NCBI RefSeq assembly: GCF_026262505.1 | Contig: NC_067203.1 | Span: 9,796,001-9,860,000 of the forward strand | Source: Trichomonas vaginalis G3 | Lineage: Eukaryota > Parabasalia > Trichomonadida > Trichomonadidae | DNA length: 64,000 nucleotides | Reading direction: 5' to 3' | In this document: one piece after another, positions 47,565-57,251 of the stretch | Layout of the letters: the number at the start of each line of letters is the position of its first letter | How positions within the stretch are numbered: the stretch's first letter is position 1 | Translations under genes and position numbers: made by a program | Notes under the pieces: model-generated | Database searches by the model: none | Told to the model about the DNA's origin: nothing | Seen by the model: the letters and a program-made list of their open reading frames with translations, nothing else

Positions 47565-50450
47565 TTAATCAAACAAAGGAAATTCATCTACGGGTTTAGA
47601 AACAAGCTGAGAAACAATTTTTGTTCTCACAGCGACTGTATCTATTGCATTTGTGCTATTAAAGCTGCTTACTCTCCTTTCCACGAACATAGTTAGTGCT
47701 TGAGAGAAAGATTTCGCTGTCATGAGCTGCATCGGGGCGAAACATTGGTCCTTCAACCCTGTTTCGACCAAGTAACAGCCTCTTTGCAATGGTTTGATCA
47801 TAAAATGTGGTTCGTTCTTCAATTCACCAAATTTAGAATCTGCCTCGTCAAAAATGATCCTAACTTTGGTGGCATCGTATAAATCCTTCACTTTCTTCGC
47901 ATCTTCATCGGTTTCTGTTATTTCTGGGCAAATAAAACCTAATGAATTTGCCACACTTGGAATCAACGGAAAACCTTGTTTAAACTTGATGTTCAGTAAT
48001 GATTGGCCGTGGTCTTTGTTTATGGTGAATATTGGAGCAATTCCGTTCAAAAACGCCTTCAAATTCGCAGTTGTTTTTTGTCGGCTGCAATTTAGCTCTG
48101 TTTCACCGGGAATCATGTGAAGAATTGGGACAAACAGAACAGGATTGGACTCTGTCTTCTGGAACATGTCAATTGCCTTGGAAGCTGCTGATTTGTCAGT
48201 AATATATCTGATATTAAATAAATTATGAGAGGTAAGGAGGCCGCATTTAACTAAAAACTCGTATATTGATGTATCGTGGCTCTGTTTAACCTGTCTGATT
48301 GGCTTCTTAAGCCATGTCAAATCATCAATAATCTTTTGTTGTGGTTTTGGAAGATTCTTGAACTCATCAACTTCATATTGTGTTCCATACAAATCCTTTT
48401 GGTTGAGAGTGATCCTTTCTTCTGGCAATGTATTAAATTTCGGAATAATTTTTCCGAAATTATCATCAGTTGCTGTGAAAGATGTTTTTCCAAATGGCCC
48501 TCTTGCAATGATTTCAATCTCTTTTTCATTCTTCTTGTTGAATGATAACAAAATCGTATCTCCGACAACGACGAACTCGGACTTTTCGACGTCCTCCTTC
48601 TTGATGGATGATGCGAAGATCTCGCACGACATGTCTGGAGATACTTCATTGAATGATGATCGCCATATAATGAGTTTGGCCAGAGATTTCGCGTACTTCA
48701 CCGGGGAAGTTTCGTTTTGAATCTGCAAAGTATAGTCCAAAAGGGCATTTAGCTTCGGGAAAGAAGGCATGCCCCAATTAATGGACTCTAAGCATGATAA
48801 TAAGATGACTGCCAGGCAATCTCCGTCCAAATGGTGCTGTAATGCGAAATCTACAACGTATTCAAGAGCCTGAGAGTTAGATCTGCAGTCATGGACGTTT
48901 TCTCTGACTGACATGGAATAAGCCAATGCAAGCCAAAGTGACATCTCAAGAAGCTCGAGATTATCAGTTGTCAGCGCTTTTTGAGTTATTGAGCCAATAT
49001 TGATATCGTAGTTAAAGGATTGTGATATCAATTGCAAACGGCTCTGGAAACGCTTCGAATTGTCCCATAATCTCATGAAATGAACGGTTTGATATTTCTT
49101 AGTTGCATTACAAGCACTTAAGAACAAAGGAACAATAAATTCTTCATTGTTTACATCAGGAACTTGCAATGAATCGATTGTTGCAAGCGAAGTTGCTCCT
49201 AATGAAACAAATACAGCTTCTGGAAGAGGTCTAGACATTGCCTGGATCATTCCTCGTACGAGTTGGATGCTTTTCTGATACTGGCTGTTGATTATATCAA
49301 CTAAAGCTTGTATTTCCTTTTCGCATCCGGTGAAATCAAAATTAGATATGATCCAAAGTATTGCTTTGTTGATAACGTCGATGAATTCGAGTGTCTTGAT
49401 CGAATATCCGTAGATTATCTTGCCAAAAAGATGGAGAAATGGCTTTAAAGGGAATCTAAGAGCTCCTTTTCCTTTGGAGTTGTCGATAGCGAGCTGGAAT
49501 GACGCTGCAGCTGCTTGTGCGGCAACATTGACTAAAGCAATGCTTACTTTATCATCTTTTTTCGCTATATCATAATCAACTGCATTTAATAAGAATTGTA
49601 ATGCAGAAGGAAGCCTGGACCATTCGATATTCATGATGATCTGATGGATTTCTGATTTGGATAAGTATTCTAAGCGAGAACTATTGAAATTTTTATGTAA
49701 AATTAATTCGTAAGCTGGAACAATCCAATTTCCCCATGCATTGATATAGCTGCTGACTGAAGACCACGTAACTGAGAATTTCAGGAAGACATCGAAGTAA
49801 GAATTGTCTTGTGGTGTTGAAAACAAAAGATAGAAGCAAATGTAAAGGGCTTTTGTTTGTAATTTCGTAATGTGATCTGATGTAACCGATTTCGATTCCT
49901 TTGCGGAATTTAGTTGGTCGCAAATTGCTAAAATTGTCATAATTAAAGTTTTCCATGATTCATTTTCTAAGATTTTGCCATGTGTTTGAACTAATGTTCT
50001 GTAAGTATCCAAGATGTTAATCAAGACATTGTAAAATTTGATTCCATCTGAAGAAAAATTCACATTTTGGAATGGAATTGAAAGATGTTTGATGATTAAT
50101 CGAATGTATTTGTTCTGTTTTTCTGTGTTACCAAGGAAACTTGGGTCAATAATCCATCTTTGGTAAAGATTAACGACCCATTGCATATATTCGGCATATT
50201 CTGGATCTAATGTTAGCGTAATGGCGTAAATTTCCATAAAAACATCAACTCTCTTTGAAGTTTTGTAATTCCATTGAGTGCAAGAATTAATCATATTTTT
50301 CATCAATAAAGCAACGCTTTCACAGATGTAATTCTTCGGCAATGTGTTTAAAATGTAATGCTCACTATCATCTGTAAGTAATCCTTTATCTCTAATTTTC
50401 GGAAGCATCAAAAGAAATGTTGACATCTTGAAAATTGATTTCAAGTTCAT
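47565..50450 (-). CDS. Large helical protein with a divergent Rap/RalGAP-like C-terminus
   Basis: 961 residues. The first 600 are helical repeats ('LLMKNMINSCTQWNYKTSKR', 'KPFLHLFGKIIYGYSIKTLE'). A beta-rich section follows ('EFVVVGDTILLSFNKKNEKE', 'ARGPFGKTSFTATDDNFGKI'). The last 220 residues have the order of Rap/RalGAP domains in tuberin and RalGAP-alpha: 'SIYEFLVKCGLLTSHNLFNI', 'VRIIFDEADSKFGELKNE' and 'MIKPLQRGCYLVETGLKD'. Key GAP residues are not obvious, so activity is doubtful. If correct it would act on a Ras/Rap/Rheb-type GTPase. ATGs at 50450 and 50426 are both possible. Confidence 0.6.
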   Translation of the reverse strand: MNLKSIFKMSTFLLMLPKIRDKGLLTDDSEHYILNTLPKNYICESVALLMKNMINSCTQWNYKTSKRVDVFMEIYAITLTLDPEYAEYMQWVVNLYQRWIIDPSFLGNTEKQNKYIRLIIKHLSIPFQNVNFSSDGIKFYNVLINILDTYRTLVQTHGKILENESWKTLIMTILAICDQLNSAKESKSVTSDHITKLQTKALYICFYLLFSTPQDNSYFDVFLKFSVTWSSVSSYINAWGNWIVPAYELILHKNFNSSRLEYLSKSEIHQIIMNIEWSRLPSALQFLLNAVDYDIAKKDDKVSIALVNVAAQAAAASFQLAIDNSKGKGALRFPLKPFLHLFGKIIYGYSIKTLEFIDVINKAILWIISNFDFTGCEKEIQALVDIINSQYQKSIQLVRGMIQAMSRPLPEAVFVSLGATSLATIDSLQVPDVNNEEFIVPLFLSACNATKKYQTVHFMRLWDNSKRFQSRLQLISQSFNYDINIGSITQKALTTDNLELLEMSLWLALAYSMSVRENVHDCRSNSQALEYVVDFALQHHLDGDCLAVILLSCLESINWGMPSFPKLNALLDYTLQIQNETSPVKYAKSLAKLIIWRSSFNEVSPDMSCEIFASSIKKEDVEKSEFVVVGDTILLSFNKKNEKEIEIIARGPFGKTSFTATDDNFGKIIPKFNTLPEERITLNQKDLYGTQYEVDEFKNLPKPQQKIIDDLTWLKKPIRQVKQSHDTSIYEFLVKCGLLTSHNLFNIRYITDKSAASKAIDMFQKTESNPVLFVPILHMIPGETELNCSRQKTTANLKAFLNGIAPIFTINKDHGQSLLNIKFKQGFPLIPSVANSLGFICPEITETDEDAKKVKDLYDATKVRIIFDEADSKFGELKNEPHFMIKPLQRGCYLVETGLKDQCFAPMQLMTAKSFSQALTMFVERRVSSFNSTNAIDTVAVRTKIVSQLVSKPVDEFPLFD

Positions 50451-50651
50451 TGGAGCAAGAAAAAACTAAATATAATACAATATATTTTCTGATTTTGATT
50501 TGAAATGTTCCTATATTCTATGAAAGAAATTTCAAAATTCTTTTACATTTATGTAATCGAATTTTTAATTAAATAAATATGATTTTTTATTAATGGACAT
50601 TAATAATTAAATGTCAAAAATTCAATTTGTTATTATTTTTTGTTTGGATAT

Positions 50652-50656
50652 CCTTT
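50652..50656 (+). promoter_or_regulatory. CCTTT motif before the 50660 gene
   Basis: CCTTTTGAATG places the motif 3 bases from the ATG. Confidence 0.35.
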
Positions 50657-50659
50657 TGA

Positions 50660-52708
50660 ATGCATTCAGATGATACATCTCATGATTTGGATGCCATAAC
50701 AAAAGATAAAGTTGACGTTATTGCAGATCCTTCAATAAATCTACAAAATAATGAGAAACAAGACAATTCAAATTTAAGTTCGCCTGAAAGTATGAATTTA
50801 AATATTCAATTTCAAAGTGATGATATCAGCGAATCTCTTTCGACTTCTTTTTCAGTAGAAACAATCATTCCAAAAACAGAATTAAAGACAAAAAGCAATA
50901 ATTCATTATCTCCAGGGACAGATGCAGCACAAATATCATTAAATAGCAATAATTCGAGAAAAACTGGGATAGAGTATATACACCACAATGAAATCACAGA
51001 AGGTTTGATATATCCTTTATTATCTAAGCCATTTATTATCACAAGCAGCGAAAAAGGACCTGGAGAAGGCGAATACAAACTTTTAGATTCATGTACGAAA
51101 AATTCCTTCTTCGTTTTACAGACAACAAAAAAATCTCAAATTATCTGGGAATATTCAACAGAATGCAAAGAGATAAAGAAGTTCAAAGAGTTCCCTGTAC
51201 ATCCCTACATCATTTCAGGTACCGTATCTTGCAACAAAGAGTTCCTAATCATCACTTTTAATTCGATTCATAATGGATTTAAGAAAAATTCGCTTTTCTA
51301 CTCATTTTGCTACTCTCTTAATGGAGAAATAGAGCATCCCGTATGCAGGCCATCAACTATTTGCCCTTCCATACATTTCGGGGACACTCCGAACAAGTTT
51401 TATTTCCTTTGTTCATCTTTTTTGGAAACATGGGAAATAAAAGTGACAAACGATGATTTTCAATTGAGAAAAATTTTGACATCCAATCAAATAATTAATT
51501 GGTTTGGTACTACATCGGATAACAAACTAGAATATATTTATTTCAACGAAAATAAAACAAAGGCGTTTTTAGAAGTTGAAAATTATGTCACTTTTTGTTT
51601 TGATTTACAAAAGGTCGGATTAATTTCATCGTACAAACATTTAAGAGGGCACAAGAACCAAGATGTAATACTGTATACTAGTGGTCCTAATATCGAATGC
51701 ATCTTTCCCAGAGCAAATAAAAAACTGATTTGCAATGGAACCGAAATTCAACATAAAGAAAACGGCGAGAAGATATCAGAAGAAGATCTTTGGAGGTTCT
51801 ATACCTTCGAGAATGATATGACCTTCATTTTGACCAGTATTTCCCAAGATAATAATATTTTATATTGTATTTTAGTAGATAGATACGGATTACCACGAAC
51901 AATGTTCACTGTGTTGCTTCCTAAGAACAATTCTGAGCAATACATCCTCCATTACTCCGATTATTCCATAAATGGTTTTGATATCTACGATGGAACCCTC
52001 AAAACCTTGGATTTCGACTATGAATACTCTATTAAGCTTCTCCCAACAACATTCCAACCATTGCTACACTTCAGTACCCTAAGAGACCGAAGTTCCACGC
52101 AAATCTTCAAATTTGTTACAAATGAAGTATTGCAACTTCACTGGGCGCGGCCAATATTCGATGAATACTACATATCTATGCTTAATAGAGATGACTGTTC
52201 CACTTTCTGCTCATTATCTCGTGCTTTATCTTCGACATTAACTAAATGTCCATGTTCCGGTGTCCAAAAGTGTCCTTTAACGAAATTCAACAATCTCGGA
52301 CAGTACTTGAGAGGAAGATCCATCCCAGAGATCTCAGAAATCACTCCTCCTTATAATGATGTCCCTTCCGAATTTCGTTTCTTCTCTTTGTTGCAGTTTT
52401 TCACAGAAAAACTTTGGATTTCTGACAATTCGAAAATTCCTGTTGAATTTCTTGATGACGTCTATCCAAAACTATCTCTTCCTGTAGCTGTTTCGTGGGT
52501 TGACAAGCAACTCGCTCCTTTCGAATTAGTTGTAGACAAAGATGACCAAAGTTGGTGGAGTTGGAGGTCTTCAATGAGAAAACTTTTGTTCGAAAAAACA
52601 AATGAACAACGAGATATCGATATTTTGGAGTGTGTTTGCGATTTCGCTACAGATAGGAATGGAGATTTATGTGATGACATTATTAACTTTTATTCAAAAT
52701 CTTGTTAA
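50660..52708 (+). CDS. Unknown 682-residue protein, possibly beta-propeller
   Basis: Residues 1-105 are Asn/Ser/Asp-rich and disordered. From about 120 the sequence is beta-rich with repeating short strands and aromatic residues ('SFFVLQTTKKSQIIWEYS', 'FYFLCSSFLETWEIKV', 'FCFDLQKVGLISSYKHLRG'), as expected for a WD-like or other propeller without canonical WD motifs. A Cys cluster 'KCPCSGVQKCP' lies near 545. The C-terminal 120 are helical. A faint resemblance to the gamma-secretase-activating protein/Pigeon layout was noted but is not supported by a firm motif. Function unknown. Confidence 0.7.
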   Translation: MHSDDTSHDLDAITKDKVDVIADPSINLQNNEKQDNSNLSSPESMNLNIQFQSDDISESLSTSFSVETIIPKTELKTKSNNSLSPGTDAAQISLNSNNSRKTGIEYIHHNEITEGLIYPLLSKPFIITSSEKGPGEGEYKLLDSCTKNSFFVLQTTKKSQIIWEYSTECKEIKKFKEFPVHPYIISGTVSCNKEFLIITFNSIHNGFKKNSLFYSFCYSLNGEIEHPVCRPSTICPSIHFGDTPNKFYFLCSSFLETWEIKVTNDDFQLRKILTSNQIINWFGTTSDNKLEYIYFNENKTKAFLEVENYVTFCFDLQKVGLISSYKHLRGHKNQDVILYTSGPNIECIFPRANKKLICNGTEIQHKENGEKISEEDLWRFYTFENDMTFILTSISQDNNILYCILVDRYGLPRTMFTVLLPKNNSEQYILHYSDYSINGFDIYDGTLKTLDFDYEYSIKLLPTTFQPLLHFSTLRDRSSTQIFKFVTNEVLQLHWARPIFDEYYISMLNRDDCSTFCSLSRALSSTLTKCPCSGVQKCPLTKFNNLGQYLRGRSIPEISEITPPYNDVPSEFRFFSLLQFFTEKLWISDNSKIPVEFLDDVYPKLSLPVAVSWVDKQLAPFELVVDKDDQSWWSWRSSMRKLLFEKTNEQRDIDILECVCDFATDRNGDLCDDIINFYSKSC

Positions 52709-53429
52709 TTATTTTTGTTTTATATTGTTTTGTTTGTTTTATATAAATATCTTATATTAATTCATATTTTATTATGTCTTCTATTTATAACATTTTGAAT
52801 TTATTAATAAAAGATATTGATGGAGTAACGGCTCTTTATTGTGTAGCATAATTTTTTTTTAATCAGCATTAAGACTTTATTATTGCATACATAATGTTCG
52901 CAGCTCATATCATTAAAACACATATTCATGTTTAAGACTCGTCTTGATATTGACTTTAGATGTTTCCACAAGAAAAGGGTGAAGTTTAAATAAAAACATC
53001 ATAAGCAATCCAGCACACTGATAAATATTTCTTAAAAAAGTATATAATAAAAATGTTTAATCCTGGATATGGTATTGTTCAATATGACATGCAAACCTTG
53101 ATATTTTTAGACTTAGGTATATATGGAAAAAGATTCTGGTATTTATATTAGTTTTAAAATATGTTTTATACATTTCGGGTGAGACAAATCAAGTTTTAAG
53201 GTAGTACCAATTCACTAATCATCATTTACATGTATTGCCTAAAAAATAAGTATAATCTGTTCAAATTTTGCTAAAAATGAAATTAGAAATTTAATGAAAA
53301 CTGAAGATTTGAATTATTTTAACACATAATTATGTTACACTATCTTTTGAAACATTAATAAGTATAAGGATGAACATCTTTAAAAACAAAAAAAATAATA
53401 AAATAATTAAAATGTCAATATAAAATATT
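52709..53429. other. Intergenic, with an ankyrin scrap
   Basis: Around 52808-52850 the plus strand reads 'IKDIDGVTALYCVA' before a TAA, which looks like a scrap of an ankyrin repeat. The rest shows nothing recognisable. Confidence 0.35.
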
Positions 53430-54245
53430 TCATGGTAAAGGAATGTAACTACTTGTGTCTTCTCTTGGGGATGGAGAATTCCAGAAGTAGGAAACAACGC
53501 AAGCGACAAAAACAAAAACGGCAAAGCCGGCAGATCCAATTGAGATGTACATAAGGATCTTGGTAAAGCTGTTTATATTGGAAAGGTATATATCAATATA
53601 TTTGGAAGTTTTTTGATGATAAATCCAAAATTGTTTTTGGCCAATTTCTTTTTCGTATTGAAATATCTCTGAAATTCTTGATTCAACTAAATTAATCTGT
53701 GTTGAATTGCCGTAGAAGAATGTTTGCAGGTATTTTGGAATTTCATCTTCATTAAGTTTTTGAAAAGCAATAATCGGAATATTCACTGGTGTTTTCTTGA
53801 ATGTTGTAACAAATTCTGTCATTGGTCGATAATAATATGAATTATTGAGAAATTCAACTGTAAGGTTTGAAAAAATACCTGAAATATTGCCATAAGTGCC
53901 ATTAATCAGAGAAATATATGTAGATGATGATGTATTAAGCACCATTATATCCTCATCAAGTATTAAAACTGAATTATTACAGTTGTCAGAATTTTTTATT
54001 GTTAAACTTTCTATGATTTGTGAATTATTTGCACTAGAGGCTAAAGTTACGTTGGATTGTTCGAGGATTATTGAAAAATCCTTTGTATTTATGTTTGATA
54101 TGTCTAATTTGAAGGATGAATTATAAACTAAAAGCTTTGAGATATCGCTCTGATTAGCCCAAGTTTCATATTCTGCGGGGCATTGTTGGATTTCAGATGG
54201 TACACAAACTTTGATGGCAGAAGCATAATAAAGAAATAAAAACAT
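53430..54245 (-). CDS. Type I membrane glycoprotein, trichomonad-specific
   Basis: 271 residues. It has a short hydrophobic N-terminus ('MFLFLYYASAIKVCVP'), probably a signal peptide, and an ectodomain of about 200 residues rich in Asn and Ser with at least ten N-glycosylation sequons (such as NQS, NSS, NVT, NTS, NGT, NIS, NLT, NST). One transmembrane helix 'ILMYISIGSAGFAVFVFVAC' follows, then a 24-residue cytoplasmic tail ending 'DTSSYIPLP'. The tail contains a tyrosine that could act as a sorting signal. The layout fits a surface or endolysosomal protein. No family recognised. Confidence 0.75.
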   Translation of the reverse strand: MFLFLYYASAIKVCVPSEIQQCPAEYETWANQSDISKLLVYNSSFKLDISNINTKDFSIILEQSNVTLASSANNSQIIESLTIKNSDNCNNSVLILDEDIMVLNTSSSTYISLINGTYGNISGIFSNLTVEFLNNSYYYRPMTEFVTTFKKTPVNIPIIAFQKLNEDEIPKYLQTFFYGNSTQINLVESRISEIFQYEKEIGQKQFWIYHQKTSKYIDIYLSNINSFTKILMYISIGSAGFAVFVFVACVVSYFWNSPSPREDTSSYIPLP

Positions 54246-55417
54246 TGGCAGAAAAAACGATAGTGTAAAAAATTGAGAAAAAATTGAAACAATAATTCAA
54301 TCCTTATTATCTTTAGAAAGAAAGAGAATCAATAAAATATAAGAGGAATAGAAAGTAGCAGAGACAATTATCTATTACAATATTAACTACAAATGATTTG
54401 TTTAAAACTTTCTACTTATATTCATTTTAGAATTTATAAAAAGAAGAAATTGAGCCAACAAACTCTGCAGATTAGCAAGAAAGAAGATTTGCTTGCTGAA
54501 ACTATTCCTATGATTTAATTTTTTACCTAAAATTTGCTTTAAAGACTCAAATTAATCTTAAATATATGCATTATATAATATACTGTTGTAAACAGAAATT
54601 CATCAAAAGTGACACCTCAGAAAAGCTAAAATATTGAATTTTTGGAACTTTTGATAGAGCACGTTTTTAAATATTAATTAAAGTAAATGTATATTTTGTA
54701 AAGATTCTTTTTAATAAAAAAATAAAATTTTGAAGAAGAACACAAAATCTTCTGAAAAATAATATCACATAAACTCATATTATTTTCTAATATATAACTA
54801 TTTTATATAAAATCAAATTCAATGATCTTAAAAGCGAAGGATAAACCTCAAAATTTACGAATATAATGAGTGGGAATATAATGCTTATCTATCATAAAAC
54901 CATATGAAATATCAATTTTTGCTTTACGCCTAATTTTTGACGACAATTAGCAAAAAATGTTAAATGTTAACACTCAGTCCATTTGAATATGAAAAATAAA
55001 ATTGATATTTCATATGGTTTTATGATAGATAAGCATTATATTCCCACTCATTATATTCGTAAATTTTGAGGTTTATCCTTCGCTTTTAAGATCATTGAAT
55101 TTGATTTTTATATAAAATAGTTATATATTAGAAAATAATATGAGTTTATGTGATATTATTTTTCAGAAGATTTCATTCTATATGCCTATGAAAAGTACTC
55201 TCAAAACTAACTTTTTCCTAATTATAATTAAATCTAGAATATTGTATTATGCTTAGTATTATTTCATTTTTCTCATTCAATTTAGAATTTACAAATGTCA
55301 AAAAATTGAGAGCTGTCACTTTTGATGAATTTCTGTTTATTACAATACTACTGGACTTTGCAAAATTCTTTCAACTAAACTGAAATAAAGAAAATATTCA
55401 AAATATAAAACAATTTT
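54246..55417. other. Spacer holding a large fold-back repeat
   Basis: Dominated by the inverted-repeat structure at 54591-55337. No open frame of note. Confidence 0.6.
54591..55337. repeat. Fold-back element: 175-bp hairpin nested in outer inverted repeats
   Basis: The inner arms 54745-54919 and 54998-55173 are reverse complements with a single one-base indel seen by eye, around a 78-base loop. Outer 24-bp perfect arms lie at 54591-54614 and 55314-55337 (aacagaaattcatcaaaagt onward), with weaker similarity outside them. The sequences between inner and outer arms do not match each other. This could be a fold-back transposon or a dsRNA-forming locus. Confidence 0.9.
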
Positions 55418-56932
55418 TCAAGAATTAATATTTGCACCAAGAGATAGAAGAAGTTTTCTGGTTTCTTTACTATTATTTTCTTCCGCGTAATCAAGAGCAG
55501 TTTTTCCTCTATAATTTTTTTCTTTGATATATGCACCGTTTGAAAGAAGAATCTCTGCTATTTCTTTAAAATCACGTGCTGCTGCAAAATGAAGAGCAGT
55601 ATCTCCAGTTTTATCTTTTTCGTTGATATTTGGTCTGTGTGAAAGAAGTAACTCAACCATTTCTTTATTTTTAGTCATTGTTGCGTTATGAAGAGCTGTT
55701 AATCCATGACATTCTTTTTCATTGATATTTGCTCCGTGTGAAAGAAGGAGTTCAATTGTTTCTTTACAATTATTATATACTGCCCTGTGAAGAACTGTTT
55801 CTCCGTATCCATATTTTTCATTGATATTTGCGCCATGTGAAAGGAGAAGTTCAACTATTTCTTTACTATTCTTACGTGTTGCAATATTAAGAACTGTTTC
55901 TCCATACATATCTTTGACATTTACATTTGCACCATGTGAAAGAAGTAGTTCAACTATTTCTTTGTTATTTTTTAATCCAGCAAAATGAAGAGCTGTTTTT
56001 TCTGTATCAACTTTGTCATTAATATTTGCACCAAGGAAAATAAAATATTTGCAAAGAGATGGAATATTAAACATTGCAGAATAAACAAAACATTTGTGAA
56101 TATCATTTGTTTGATCCAAATATATTAAAAATGATTCAAGATTATTATATAATCCGCAATAATATAAACTGATATCTAAATTATACTCATTCATCAAGAA
56201 TGTAACAAAATCAATGTTGTGTGAAATAATTGCATACTTCATGCATTCATGATCTGGTTTTTGATATTTCAAACATTCACTAATGATCTCTTGATTTCTT
56301 CCTAAAAATGAAAATTGTAAACATGCTTGAGTTATTTCTGAATCAAATTTTGTTCTTAATAACTTGAAACAATGAACTGCTCCGTGGTAGCAACATAATT
56401 CTAGTAACGAAAAAGTGATAGGATCTAGATATATTTCACTTTCAAGTTTTTGATCTTCATCAAATTCATCTCTTTCAATAAATGAAATGAAACCTTCTTT
56501 ATCATCGTGCATAATTGCTCTGTAAATTGTATTTTCATCATGAATATCTGTATTTTTTAAATCCAAAATTTCAAAATCATCAGTTATATCTAATTTAATT
56601 CCATATTCTTTATAAAAAATGTAGTTGGAAATAATTTTAATACCTCTAACCTCTTTTACATGATATTCATCAGAAATGAGTTTTGCAAGTTTCAAATATG
56701 ACTTTGAATAGAGGTAATTATATGGAACTATATTTAAAATATCTCCTATAATATTTTGAGGATCATATTTCTTTGAATTAATCAAGTTTGATTTGATCAT
56801 ATTGTAAAAAAGGTTCAATTCTTCTTCATTTTCGGTTTTTAACTGATATAATGCATTATATAAATCTATATAATTTGCATAAATACTTCTGAATTCTAGG
56901 TATCCATGCTGTTTGATGATTGGATCATACAT
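55418..56932 (-). CDS. Ankyrin-repeat protein (trichomonad DUF3447 type)
   Basis: 504 residues. The N-terminal 200 are the leader common to this expanded family ('YANYIDLYNALYQLKTENEE', 'YLYSKSYLKLAKLISDEYHV'). The middle is DUF3447-like ('ECMKYAIISHNIDFVTFLMN', 'YYCGLYNNLESFLIYL'). The C-terminal 190 hold about six canonical 33-residue ankyrin repeats with the consensus 'GETVLHRAVYNNCKETIELL' and 'LSHGANINEK'. Intact from ATG to stop. It probably mediates protein binding; the paralogue relic at 40673 shares the repeat. No clear initiator found. Confidence 0.85.
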   Translation of the reverse strand: MYDPIIKQHGYLEFRSIYANYIDLYNALYQLKTENEEELNLFYNMIKSNLINSKKYDPQNIIGDILNIVPYNYLYSKSYLKLAKLISDEYHVKEVRGIKIISNYIFYKEYGIKLDITDDFEILDLKNTDIHDENTIYRAIMHDDKEGFISFIERDEFDEDQKLESEIYLDPITFSLLELCCYHGAVHCFKLLRTKFDSEITQACLQFSFLGRNQEIISECLKYQKPDHECMKYAIISHNIDFVTFLMNEYNLDISLYYCGLYNNLESFLIYLDQTNDIHKCFVYSAMFNIPSLCKYFIFLGANINDKVDTEKTALHFAGLKNNKEIVELLLSHGANVNVKDMYGETVLNIATRKNSKEIVELLLSHGANINEKYGYGETVLHRAVYNNCKETIELLLSHGANINEKECHGLTALHNATMTKNKEMVELLLSHRPNINEKDKTGDTALHFAAARDFKEIAEILLSNGAYIKEKNYRGKTALDYAEENNSKETRKLLLSLGANINS

Positions 56933-57108
56933 TAAAAAATATAAAAGTCGAAAATTTGGATTTGAAATTTATTAGTTAGAAAAAACTTTTTATGCATAGA
57001 GAAAAGAATTTCCTCAAAAAAAAACAATTGATAAGGATTTATGGCAAATCAAAACTATCACATTTTAATTTCTATTTTATAGTATAAAAATTTTCAATTA
57101 GTGTGTTA

Positions 57109-57180
57109 GGGTGAGTAGTCTAGTGGTATGATTCCTGTTTTGGGTACAGGAGGTCCCGGGTTCAATTCCCGGCTCGCCCC
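57109..57180 (+). tRNA. tRNA-Pro (anticodon TGG)
   Basis: 72 nt. The acceptor stem GGGTGAG pairs with CTCGCCC (one G-T pair). The anticodon stem CCTGT/ACAGG encloses loop TTTGGGT, so the anticodon is TGG, and the T arm is CCGGG-TTCAATT-CCCGG. A box TAGTCTAGTGG and B box GGTTCAATTCC are intact. A Pol III terminator T-run starts at 57182. There is no intron and no encoded CCA. The gene ends 71 bp before the ATG of the next protein gene. Confidence 0.97.
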
Positions 57181-57181
57181 A

Positions 57182-57187
57182 TTTTTT
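57182..57187 (+). terminator. Pol III terminator of tRNA-Pro
   Basis: TTTTTT directly after the tRNA, followed by a further T-rich tract. Confidence 0.85.
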
Positions 57188-57206
57188 CTTTTTTCTTTTT
57201 TATATG

Positions 57207-57215
57207 TCACTTTTT
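57207..57215 (+). promoter_or_regulatory. Initiator TCACTTTTT
   Basis: TCAYTW match 36 bases before the ATG at 57252 and 27 bases after the tRNA, so Pol II initiation begins right behind the Pol III unit. Confidence 0.65.
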
Positions 57216-57251
57216 GAAATAATAAAAAATTGAGGACTAAACGTACAAATA

